Of a stretch of 64,000 bases of DNA, positions 52,339 to 61,008 are shown in pieces (positions within the stretch are counted from its first letter, which is position 1; each line of letters begins with the position of its first letter). The position numbers were made by a program, and so were the translations under genes. Where the stretch lies: positions 3,241-67,240 of the forward strand of contig CAZMNY010000045.1 in the NCBI GenBank assembly GCA_964567745.1. The letters run 5' to 3'. The stretch is from CAZMNY01 sp964567745. GTDB taxonomy: Bacteria > Planctomycetota > Planctomycetia > Pirellulales > Pirellulaceae. The notes under the pieces were generated by a model. The model did not search any database. It worked only from the letters and a program-made list of their open reading frames with translations, and was not told the DNA's origin.

Positions 52339-52851
52339 TCAGAATTCCGCCCGCTCGTTGGCGCGAAAGACGCTCTCCGTGTTCGGTTGCCGCAATTGCA
52401 TGAACGCGATGATGCCCAGCGGAATGCCGATGAAGCAACAGCTGGAAAGGCACGGAAACATCGAAACGATGGATGCCCCGTAGGCCATGTTGAATCCCTT
52501 CTTGCGGATCATCGCGACTGAGCCCACAAGGACGACGCCTTGGCAAATCAAATGAACGATGTCGAGTCCGGCACCGATAAAAACACCGATGATCATGCCC
52601 TGTTGAGCTTGAGGGTTGTTGCCGAACTGGGGAAGGTTGCCGTTCGCAAAGTTGATGAAGCGGAAGGCGAGGTCAATTCCCGCCCCGCCCAGTGAGGCCA
52701 CGGCCAAAATCAACAGCAAGATTCCGACCACGGTCAATCCGCCCAATTCGCCGCTGGGCGCTGCACCGGCGGACAGCGGGTCAACCGTCTTGGGCGTCTG
52801 ATAGGGGTTGTCTGCGAAGGGATCCGAAGGATTGTTATCTGAAAACGACAT
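52339..52851 (-). CDS. Planctomycete NPYQTP-type membrane protein
   Basis: 170 residues from ATG 52851. Proline-rich head SDPFADNPYQTPKTVDPLSA, then about four membrane helices: LTVVGILLLILAVASLGGAG, IIGVFIGAGLDIVHLICQGV, GASIVSMFPCLSSCCFIGIP. No catalytic motif; such proteins occur in large numbers in planctomycetes. Convergent with the Lon-N gene. Confidence 0.7.
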   Translation of the reverse strand: MSFSDNNPSDPFADNPYQTPKTVDPLSAGAAPSGELGGLTVVGILLLILAVASLGGAGIDLAFRFINFANGNLPQFGNNPQAQQGMIIGVFIGAGLDIVHLICQGVVLVGSVAMIRKKGFNMAYGASIVSMFPCLSSCCFIGIPLGIIAFMQLRQPNTESVFRANERAEF

Positions 52852-53269
52852 CGGTCGACTTGGCTTGCATGGGTTTCTTTGGATGACACCGACCACGATG
52901 GGCCAGCACGTCTATCGTAGTCGGGGATCGAGAGACGCAACAAGTATTGGCGTCGAAATTCCCACGCCATGTCTCATTCCGGCGGCTCATGCTGAGGTTG
53001 CCGGTGCGATTCGTGCCGCAGAACATACACGGAAGAGTTCGACGTCATGATGAATTCCCACTTCATGGTTGAGAGTCTGTGGTCGAAACTTTGTCTTGGC
53101 CACCCTTCTGCTCTACAATTACCGTTTCTAAAGGAGGGCAATTTTAGAGTGACGGGCCGTTCGCGTTCACACGTCTCTTTCTACGGATGCGCCGGCCAGA
53201 GGGGCTCGCTGAAAAAGGAGTTTCGATGGCGATTCCTGGTGGCCGCGGAAACGACCATCCCTGGTTCTT

Positions 53270-54660
53270 TAAATTTGCCTCGGACGCTTGATTTCTCACC
53301 GATCTCGACGGCAGTTTCGTAGACGGAAACCGAGCCTCTGAAGCGATGTTTGAGCATTCCCGAGCCGAGTTAGTTGGGGAGAGTTTCTTCTCGCTCGATT
53401 TGATCGAGTCGTCATGCGCCGCAGACGCGAGAAGCGGACCGCCGAACTGGCCGATCTCAACTCGCGGCTAATGGCTTAGATACAGGAACATCGCCGCTCA
53501 AAGGAAGAGTTGGTTTCCAACAAAGTTGAATTAAGGAAGGCGCAAGAGGCGGCTCATGTCGGCACGTTTCGTCTGGCGGCGCCGTCGTGCGAGCCAGTGT
53601 CTTGGTCGGAAGAGTGTTATCGCATCGTTGGATTGGACTCCAACTGCCCTCTTCCCAGCCGTGCCGAGTTCATGTCTCGTGTGGTCGTGCCCGCGCACCG
53701 CGAGGAAAGTCGGCGGCTTATGCAGGAATGTGCGAGCGAGGGAACGCCATTCGAATACGAATATCGAATCGATCGCCCGGACGGCGAAGCTCGATGGGTC
53801 TGCAGCAAGGGAGCGCCGGTTGTCGAGGACGGGTTGTCGAGGACGGGCGAGTCGTTTCGATTCGAGGAACGTTCCATGACATCACCGATCGCAAAACGGC
53901 TGAACTAAACGAGCGCGAAAGTGAGCAGAAGTTCCGCACGATAGTTGACTCGAAGCATGAATGTGTGAAGACTCTGGATCAGGACGGGAGAATTCTCGAA
54001 ATGAACCCCGCGGTCGTGCTGGAGAGATCCGCGGACGGTTTGCCCCGTGAGATCATGGGGATCGCGACGGACATCACCGAGCAAAAACTGGCAAGAGATA
54101 AATTGCGGAAGAGCGAACAGCGGTTCCGCTCGATATTCGAACAAGCGGGAATTGCTGTAGGATTGCTCGAATCGAAGACGGGCCAATTTTTAGCTGTTAA
54201 CAACAAGTACGCCTCGCTCCTCGGTTATTCGAGCGAGGAAATGACCGAGATGACTTGGATGGATGTTACCCATCCGGACGACACCGGCGGCGACGCGGCG
54301 AACATGGAACACGTTGTCAGCGGCGAAATTCGCCAGTTTACAATGGAAAAGCGACTGAGTCACCGAGATGGTTCTGTGAAGTGGATCCCGTCATTAGCGC
54401 GACCAATGCCGGCGACGCGTTAGAGAAAGCCGCCAAGCACGCAGCCGAGATTTCGCTCTTGCTGACCGACGTGACCATGCCTGGCATGAACGGTTTCGAA
54501 CTCGGCCGAGAAATCAACAACCGGCATCCATCGATGAAGGTCATTTACACCTCCGGCTACACCGCCGATCGAGTCGCTCTGCGCGACGAAAACGACGTCG
54601 AGTTTTGGAGAAGGGCAGCTCAAGCACCGTAATGCTAGACCAAGTCCGCCGAGTGCTCGA
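53270..54660 (+). pseudogene. Decayed PAS-domain sensor kinase with response-regulator remnant
   Basis: Pieces of one gene in several frames with stops. 53290-53400: FLTDLDGSFVDGNRASEAMF, an interrupted PAS domain (TGA before it). Next frame: RRRREKRTAELADLNSRLMA then TAG, then the PAS segment EYEYRIDRPDGEARWVCSKG. Third frame: DITDRKTAELNERESEQKFR, IMGIATDITEQKLARDKLRK and RFRSIFEQAGIAVGLLESKT. At 54400-54630 a REC end: LLLTDVTMPGMNGFELGREI and VIYTSGYTADRVAL. The histidine kinase catalytic part between PAS and REC is missing. A hybrid sensor kinase that has lost function. Confidence 0.75.
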
Positions 54661-54758
54661 CAACGAATGATGGCTCGAGAAAAATAAGGGGAGCGTCCAT
54701 TTGGACTGGCAAGGTAGAGCACTGGACGCATTGTGGCCGTAGCCAGAGGAGGTATCGC

Positions 54759-55892
54759 GTGGACGCGCTCGAGTATGCTCAAAATCTAATTCGGTTCGAC
54801 TCGACATCGCATCTCTCCAATGCCGAGATTAGTGAGTACGTCGAATCGGTCTTTCACGGTCTGGGATGCGAAACCGAGCGCGTCGAGTACAACGATGGCG
54901 GCGTTGCCAAAGTCTGCGTCGTTGCTCGCAAGGGTGGGAGCGGCGGCGGTTTGGCGTGGTTCGGGCATACCGACGTTGTTCCTGCGGACGACTGGTCCGT
55001 TGCCGAACACGGTCCGTTTGAACCCGTCGTGCGCGACGATCGGCTCTACGGTCGAGGCAGCACGGATATGAAGGGACCGATGGCGTGCATGCTTGCCGCA
55101 CTGCATTCGCTTGGCGATGAGGAATTCCAACGTCCGTTTTACATGTCGTGTACTCCGGATGAGGAAATCGATCATCGGGGCGCGAAGGAAGTTGTCAAAC
55201 GATCGAAGTTTTACCGTGAACTAATCGATAACAGAGCCAAGGCCATCGTTGGCGAACCGACTCAGCTTGGCGTCGTCTACGCTCATAAAGGCGGCTGCCA
55301 AATCGCGGTCACCGCGCACGGCGTCGCAGCTCATTCGAGCACACGCGAGGGCGTAAACGCCAACATGAAGATGATCCCGTTTTTGGCGGAGCTAAAAATC
55401 CTCTGCGACGAGACGGAAACGGATGCTCGTTGGCGTGACGACGAGTTTGAGCCTCCGACGCCTCGCATCAACATTGGCGTCAACGATCATAACGCGGCAA
55501 TCAACATCACATCGCCTCGATCCGTCTGCACGATGCTCATTCGGCCGATGCCAAAGACGAACGTCGACGAGCTGATTTATCGCGTAGGCAAACTTGCCGA
55601 GTCGCATGGGGTTGAATTCGAGTTGCGAGCCAACCATCGCCCGTTTCGTCGCGACCCTTGCAGTCGCTTCGTGGGGGAGTGTGCCGAGCTATCATCGGGA
55701 GCGGCGCCTCGCACCGTTTCCTACGGCACGGAAGCGTGTCAGCTTGGCGAGGTCGAAGATCTCGTTGTGCTAGGGCCTGGCGACATCGCTCAAGCCCACA
55801 AGAGCGACGAATTCATTTCGCTTGACCAACTCGAACAAGGCCAGCAAATCTATCGCCGCCTCCTGGAAAACTTTTGCCTGCGGCCGAATTAG
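54759..55892 (+). CDS. M20-family metallopeptidase/deacylase (ArgE/DapE-like)
   Basis: 377 residues, GTG start. Zinc ligands: LAWFGHTDVVPADDW (His), YGRGSTDMKGPMACMLAAL (Asp), SCTPDEEIDH (Glu-Glu) and a late GPGDIAQAHKSDEFISL (His). Members remove acyl groups from N-acyl amino acids or cleave dipeptides; ArgE, DapE and CPG2 are closest. Exact substrate unclear, although the GTEACQLGEVEDLVVLGPGD segment is ArgE/DapE-like. Cytoplasmic. Confidence 0.87.
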   Translation: MDALEYAQNLIRFDSTSHLSNAEISEYVESVFHGLGCETERVEYNDGGVAKVCVVARKGGSGGGLAWFGHTDVVPADDWSVAEHGPFEPVVRDDRLYGRGSTDMKGPMACMLAALHSLGDEEFQRPFYMSCTPDEEIDHRGAKEVVKRSKFYRELIDNRAKAIVGEPTQLGVVYAHKGGCQIAVTAHGVAAHSSTREGVNANMKMIPFLAELKILCDETETDARWRDDEFEPPTPRINIGVNDHNAAINITSPRSVCTMLIRPMPKTNVDELIYRVGKLAESHGVEFELRANHRPFRRDPCSRFVGECAELSSGAAPRTVSYGTEACQLGEVEDLVVLGPGDIAQAHKSDEFISLDQLEQGQQIYRRLLENFCLRPN

Positions 55893-56073
55893 AGCGAATC
55901 GGGTTTGCACGATTCTGGCCACGGTTCATATCGGCGCGGTCGTCTCTCGTTCTACTCCAGCGCCTCGAGCGTTTTTTTCGTGGATGAAGACGTCTAAGGC
56001 AACTGCTGATCAATCAACAAAGGCCGAGACAGGCATCTCGACTTTGCGATACGGGTTGACTCCCGTCTTGATG

Positions 56074-56808
56074 CTAATTGCGTTCGGCCTCTATTCCAGT
56101 GGTCTTCTTTCCATCAAATTTCACGTTTTGAAGTTGGCCAGCCGACTCGTGCCAGATCTGAAACGTCCACTTGCCGGTTGGCAGTCGCTTGCTCACTAAG
56201 TCGCCGTTCGCGTCGGAGACCACCATGTATGGGTGGTCCTTAACGACCACATAACCACCGTTCTTTGGACGAATCAGATCAACGATTCTTGTGGGCCGCC
56301 TTTCCGGCTTGGTCGGGCGGACATCCCGGCTCTCTCCGGCCTTCACGATGCGGCCAAACGGCAGATTGGTGAAGAACTCGAGTCTGGGGTGAATCTCGAA
56401 TCGATTTTGATTCTGGATGCGCAATGTTTGCCCGGTGCGCAGGCAGGCAACATGAGGCTCAAAGACTCCGCCTGAATTCGTCACGGTGATGCGTTCGTTC
56501 GCTCGCTTCTCGAATTCGGCGTGAACCGGAACTTGGTTCGCAGCCGTTTGGTGGAGCACCACAACGACGTCGCGGATTCTTCGATTCGTCTTGTGTACGA
56601 CGACCGGCACCGCGACTATGCCTGATGCGGATGCCGCGCCTTCTGTTTCCGGCTTCGATGGCGATTCGCGTTTTTCCAGAGTGAACCGGATCTTGAGGTC
56701 GCCCCATTCGGCCGCGATCGATGACTTCGCGGGGCATGTCAGCGTTGCGAAAACAGCGAGCAATTGGAAAGCCCGCTTTCGCCAGTTGCGTTCTCGATAC
56801 CCGGTCAT
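56074..56808 (-). CDS. Secreted cupredoxin-like protein
   Basis: 244 residues. Signal peptide about 1-32 (AFQLLAVFATLTCPAKSSIA). Beta-rich: GGVFEPHVACLRTGQTLRIQ, EIHPRLEFFTNLPFGRIVKA and the ending VVSDANGDLVSKRLPTGKWT, FQIWHE. Planctomycete relatives are called methylamine-utilisation or cupredoxin-like secreted proteins; the Cys/His/Met copper ligands are only partly visible (CLRTGQ Cys and HPRL His), so copper binding is uncertain. Confidence 0.7.
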   Translation of the reverse strand: MTGYRERNWRKRAFQLLAVFATLTCPAKSSIAAEWGDLKIRFTLEKRESPSKPETEGAASASGIVAVPVVVHKTNRRIRDVVVVLHQTAANQVPVHAEFEKRANERITVTNSGGVFEPHVACLRTGQTLRIQNQNRFEIHPRLEFFTNLPFGRIVKAGESRDVRPTKPERRPTRIVDLIRPKNGGYVVVKDHPYMVVSDANGDLVSKRLPTGKWTFQIWHESAGQLQNVKFDGKKTTGIEAERN

Positions 56809-56845
56809 CTGAATCCCGCCAAACTTCCATTGTGCCCGTGCGTGC

Positions 56846-56953
56846 CTAGTGCAGCGTTACGCCTTAGTTTTAGGGTGGCGCACCCGATTCGCCGTGGCGG
56901 GCGTTGACCAAACGAATTGTCGATCCCAATTCCAAGCTGTAACGCAGCACTAG
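56846..56953. mobile_element. MITE copy 3, 108 bp, divergent interior
   Basis: CTAG both ends; ends CTAGTGCAGCGTTACGCCTT and AAGCTGTAACGCAGCACTAG. The outer 10-12 bases equal those of copies 1 and 2 but the interior is unrelated, so it is a second family mobilised by the same or a related transposase. Confidence 0.65.
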
Positions 56954-57175
56954 TGCGGTTAGTCATGTCCTGCCGCAACCAGACGGTATTCTCAACACCC
57001 TAGGACAGGCGTTCTGTATGTGATCATATCGTACGGATCGATGTTCGCCAGAACGTGGAGCCGCTGCGACCGACTCTGTACATCGCGCCTTGTGATGAGT
57101 GCCTAGCAATTAGCAATTCTTCCACGCTGCGGCGCGCAAGGCGTTTTGACGCGATGACGGCGAGTTCAGGTTAAA

Positions 57176-58000
57176 TTGGAAGAACCATCGCGACGACCGT
57201 TGATTCTGGAAGCCCAAGTGAAATCCAAAGCGTGTGTTAATCTGCTGTTGTTCGTGTCTTTCGCGCTGGCAAGCCTGCCGCAGGCGACCGGCATCGCCGT
57301 TCATGAGTGGCTCAGCGTTTTGGTTCTGCTCCCATTAATGGTGCATCTGCTTAGTGATTGGCAGTGGATAGCGCGAACGCTGCGCCAATTGTTCGGTCGC
57401 CTTCCCAGTGAAAGTCGTTTCAACTTGATATGGGACTCGTTGCTGTTCATTAACGTGGTCGTCGTGATCGTCAGCGGACTGATGATATCCGAGGCGGTTG
57501 TCCCGTTAACGGGTTCGACAGTCGAGATCGATCGATTCTGGACGGTGATACACGACTTTTCGTCCAACCTCATTCTCGCCATGTTAGGCGTTCACTTGGC
57601 GTTGCACTGGGCGTGGATTTCCAATGTAACTCGGCGGCTGCTTTTCCGCCGCGGAAGATGGGAGCCCGAGCGAACTGAGGAGCAAAGCCTTCGAGAATCG
57701 ACTTTGTTCGCCAATGCCCCTCGCGTCGTCCTGACTTGGGGCCTGCGCCTGGGCGTTATTCTCTTGGTTGCCGCCGCAATTACCTCGGTGGTTTGGCCGA
57801 TACAATTCACACTGTGGGCGGAGACGTTGCGCAATCAAGAGGAGGAACATGAAATGGCGTCGCTTTCGCCTTCACTTCGGATACTCGCAATTGCATCGAA
57901 ACAATTGGCGACCGTGCTCGGGCCCGCGTTGATCACTGCCGGAACAGTTCGGCTGATTGCTCGGCGAAAACGTCGACTGCCCAACTCACTCGATGAATGA
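57176..58000 (+). CDS. DUF4405 membrane protein
   Basis: 274 residues, TTG start (57176); no ATG is better placed. Four to five helices: VNLLLFVSFALASLPQATGI, HEWLSVLVLLPLMVHLLSDW, LLFINVVVVIVSGLMISEAV and ILAMLGVHLALHWAWISNVT. Conserved His in VHEWL, MVHLL, IHDFSS and LGVHLALHW fit DUF4405, related to cytochrome b561/FdnI membrane anchors that bind haem. Likely part of electron transfer at the membrane. Confidence 0.75.
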   Translation: MEEPSRRPLILEAQVKSKACVNLLLFVSFALASLPQATGIAVHEWLSVLVLLPLMVHLLSDWQWIARTLRQLFGRLPSESRFNLIWDSLLFINVVVVIVSGLMISEAVVPLTGSTVEIDRFWTVIHDFSSNLILAMLGVHLALHWAWISNVTRRLLFRRGRWEPERTEEQSLRESTLFANAPRVVLTWGLRLGVILLVAAAITSVVWPIQFTLWAETLRNQEEEHEMASLSPSLRILAIASKQLATVLGPALITAGTVRLIARRKRRLPNSLDE

Positions 58001-58148
58001 TTGACAAGCGCCATTCGACGTCGCTCGCGAAAGCCGATCGACCGCTAACACTTGGCGAATGGCAGCCGCTATCCTTATACGAGACCGCCGAGAACGTCGA
58101 CTTCCCGGCCCCACCTACCGAAACCACTTCGCTCATAAGGATCCCGTA

Positions 58149-59252
58149 ATGTCGAAACGATCGGCGACTTTTCTTTTCTGTTTGTTTGTGTTAGCGGCAA
58201 CTGCGATTGCGGCGCCTCCCGTACGGAAATCGGATGCGACTGGCGCCCCGCCTTTTAAAGCGCTCAAGACCGGCGAAACTCCGCCGCTCGACGCCTATGA
58301 TAATTTCGTGATCGGGCCCGAGTACGTACCGGCGCCGGAACGCAAAATCGTTGAGGGAGTTCCGCAAGGCAAGGTTCAACAATTCACGATCGATTCACGC
58401 GAGACGAAGATCTATAACCCAGGAATCGCCCGAAAAAAGTTCGGAACGGTCGAGCCAGAGAATCCCAAAACCCTAATCGTCGACACCCATGAGATCGACT
58501 ACATGCGGCGGATCACCGTCTACATTCCGGCTCAGCACAAGCCCGACGCCCAAGCCCCGTTCATGATCAGCCACGACGGACCCAAAGGTAAGCCGAACAT
58601 GACGCTGCCGCGGATCCTAGACAATTTGATCGCCCAAAAACGAATTCCCCCAATCATCCTGATTCAGATAGCCAACGGCGGCGGCGACGCCCAAGGTCAT
58701 CAGCGAGGTAAAGAGTACGACAACATGTCGGGACTATTCGCTGAGTACATTGAAACTGAGGTGCTCCCGCGAGTCGAAAAAAACTGCAACGTCAAGCTGA
58801 CCAACGACCCTGAGGGTCGCGCCGCGATGGGATCCAGTTCCGGCGGTTCAGCCGCACTGATCATGGCTTGGTTCCGAACTGATTTATACCGGCGAGTGCT
58901 CACGACTTCGGGCACGTTTGTGAACCAGGCGTGGCCATTTGATTCGAAGTATCCGGACGGAGCGTGGGGATTTCACAAGAAGATTATTGCTAGCAGCTCC
59001 AAAAAACCGATCCGGCTGTTCATCTCCGTTGGCGATCGCGACCTGCTCAACCCCAACGTCATGCGAGACGAAATGCACGACTGGGTCGAGGCAAATCATC
59101 GAATGGCAAAAGTGCTTAAGGCCAGAGGCTACGAGTATCAATATCTCTTCTGCCGCAACTCAGGCCACGGGATCCGCAACGCCAAATCGCAGTTCCTGCC
59201 GCACGCCATTGAGTGGGTATGGAAGGGCTACGGGAAGAAGAAGATCGAGTAA
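58149..59252 (+). CDS. Secreted esterase (enterochelin-esterase/esterase D type)
   Basis: 367 residues from ATG 58149. Signal peptide about 1-22 (FLFCLFVLAATAIAAPP). Alpha/beta hydrolase: RITVYIPAQHKPDAQAPFMI, the nucleophile in AAMGSSSGGSAALIMAW (GSSSG elbow), VGDRDLLNPNVMRDEMHDW (acid) and CRNSGHGIRNA (His). Belongs to the putative esterase family (PF00756). Acts in the periplasm on ester or glycan substrates. Confidence 0.87.
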   Translation: MSKRSATFLFCLFVLAATAIAAPPVRKSDATGAPPFKALKTGETPPLDAYDNFVIGPEYVPAPERKIVEGVPQGKVQQFTIDSRETKIYNPGIARKKFGTVEPENPKTLIVDTHEIDYMRRITVYIPAQHKPDAQAPFMISHDGPKGKPNMTLPRILDNLIAQKRIPPIILIQIANGGGDAQGHQRGKEYDNMSGLFAEYIETEVLPRVEKNCNVKLTNDPEGRAAMGSSSGGSAALIMAWFRTDLYRRVLTTSGTFVNQAWPFDSKYPDGAWGFHKKIIASSSKKPIRLFISVGDRDLLNPNVMRDEMHDWVEANHRMAKVLKARGYEYQYLFCRNSGHGIRNAKSQFLPHAIEWVWKGYGKKKIE

Positions 59253-59299
59253 TCGCAGGTTCAATGCGGCATGAATGATTGTCTGAGCTGGAGCCCGTT

Positions 59300-59889
59300 T
59301 TACTTTGCCGCCTCGATGAGCGTTTGGCGATCGGCCTTGATTGCGATTCGCCGAAAAAGCGAAGTGCGACTTCGGAAACGCACGCCGATACCGGTTGGCT
59401 TGGCTGCTTCCTGTGGCGTGATCGCGATGCGCTGTTCCTCGCCGTTCAACCGATAGACGATCTCATTCCCCTCACGGTGAACGTGGATGCGAATATTCAT
59501 TCGGCGCCAGTGGTTCGTAATGAGGAGTCGCTTGCCCCAGATCTCAACCCAGCATCCGCCCGTGTTGCTGAACCCAGCTTGGCCGAGTGTGAAATCCATC
59601 TCCACAATCGGGTCGCCCTCATATCGGTGTCGCGTCCTCAATTCTTCCCCGGATGCTTTCCGGCGTGGGCACCGTCGTTTCGCAGTTGCCAGTTTCCCTT
59701 CCATTTCCAATAGGACTTTGTTTCATCCATCCCGTTGAATCGGCACTCAAGGTCGATCCGTTCATCGGATTTGGGCGTGGACGATTCTGATTCGGCCGTC
59801 GTTTCGACCGTCGTCGTATCGTTAGGCTTCGTTTCGGTAGCTGCTACATCGCAAACCAAGAAGAGCATCATCACCAAACGTCCTTCCAA
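59300..59889 (-). pseudogene. Secreted beta-rich protein, frameshifted
   Basis: Two overlapping frames form one protein. First frame (59889 down to 59638): MMLFLVCDVAATETKPNDTT, then DLECRFNGMDETKSYWKWKG and NWQLRNDGAHAGKHPGKN-stop. Second frame continues with EELRTRHRYEGDPIVEMDFT, GQAGFSNTGGCWVEIWGKRL and ends QTLIEAAK at 59300. A single base shift near 59640-59665 explains both. Looks like a laminin-G/DUF1080-type beta sandwich. Either a decayed gene or a sequencing error. Confidence 0.55.
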
Positions 59890-60154
59890 GATGAATTCCG
59901 CGAGCTATGCCGCAAACATCGATTGAACCTCGACGAACGATATGCCTGGGAATAAATCGGCCCGAATCGCCGCAGCAATCATTCATCCGTCCGTAGGCCC
60001 GAAGGGTCGTCCGCATGTGAGCCCAGGGTAGAGCGAACGCGGCCCATGGTCGCGAAAGCGCCGCCCTGGTTGCCGTTTGCGTTCGGCGTGATTTTGATTC
60101 GGCGCGATGAATTCGACGTGTTGGGTCCGGCGACGTGTTGGGTTCGGCGACGTG

Positions 60155-60847
60155 TCACGCGTTAGGTCTTCGCAGGGGGCGTGGATTGTAGACGACGTCG
60201 ATCGAGCCCTTGTGTTTGGCGACGCGTGCGCCCAAGGCGGTTTCAGGCGCCAGGTACTCTAACTGACAATCTTCAAGCTGTACCGATGCGCCTTGCTGCA
60301 TGAAGTGAATCGCGACTTGCAGGCGAGTTTCGTTTCTGCGTTCGACAATCGTGCCTTCGAAACCTGCAAAGCTTCCCGATTTCACTCGAACTCGATTCCC
60401 GGTGACCAATCGGGATTCGGGCGTCAAAGGTTCGCCCGATTGAATGAGCCTCTGGATTTGGCCCAAATCATGAGTCAGTTGCAAACCGTCGTCGACGGCT
60501 TGACAGCGAGAGACGCAATTTGTGGTGAAAGCGATGTAACGAGCGTGCGCGTCGCCATAAACGAATACATAGCTCGAAAACAGAGGTTCGTAAACTCGGC
60601 GAAGTCGGCCGGCGGGCGATCGATGGCGGCGTTCGATGACCGGGCAACAAAAGGCCGTGTTGAGCTCTTGCAGCTTTCGCATCAGCTGTTTTTCCTGACG
60701 CGAGCGAGTGTACATCGCCCACCACCGTACTGTCTCGCTATCGGCTCGCTTGTCGCAACTGTTCGAGCCGGCATTGGCCAACTCCAATTCCGCTCGAGAC
60801 AATAAGTTACCAGGGAAAAGGCTGGTCTCCCGTCCTAGTATGGGCAT
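60155..60847 (-). CDS. NusG/RfaH-like antiterminator of a polysaccharide locus
   Basis: 230 residues from ATG 60847; the upstream frame is not used. NusG N-terminal domain: WWAMYTRSRQEKQLMRKLQE, FCCPVIERRHRSPAGRLRRV, YEPLFSSYVFVYGD; KOW-type C-terminal domain: TGNRVRVKSGSFAGFEGTIV. This planctomycete form opens with a 40-residue leader MPILGRETSLFPGNLL. Related to UpxY/RfaH, which keep RNA polymerase going through long exopolysaccharide operons. Next gene upstream is the WecA-type transferase. Confidence 0.85.
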   Translation of the reverse strand: MPILGRETSLFPGNLLSRAELELANAGSNSCDKRADSETVRWWAMYTRSRQEKQLMRKLQELNTAFCCPVIERRHRSPAGRLRRVYEPLFSSYVFVYGDAHARYIAFTTNCVSRCQAVDDGLQLTHDLGQIQRLIQSGEPLTPESRLVTGNRVRVKSGSFAGFEGTIVERRNETRLQVAIHFMQQGASVQLEDCQLEYLAPETALGARVAKHKGSIDVVYNPRPLRRPNA

Positions 60848-61008
60848 CTTGTGAATCTTTGGTTTCGAGTCTAGCGGTATTGCGTATTGCCGTCTTGCGG
60901 CCGGCGACTGGTCCGCTAACCAGTCCTCCGCCAGTACCGCCCCTTCGGTTCGGCAGTACATCCATCCTAGTTTCGGGCTGTTGCGACACAAGAGAACGGA
61001 GGGGAACC

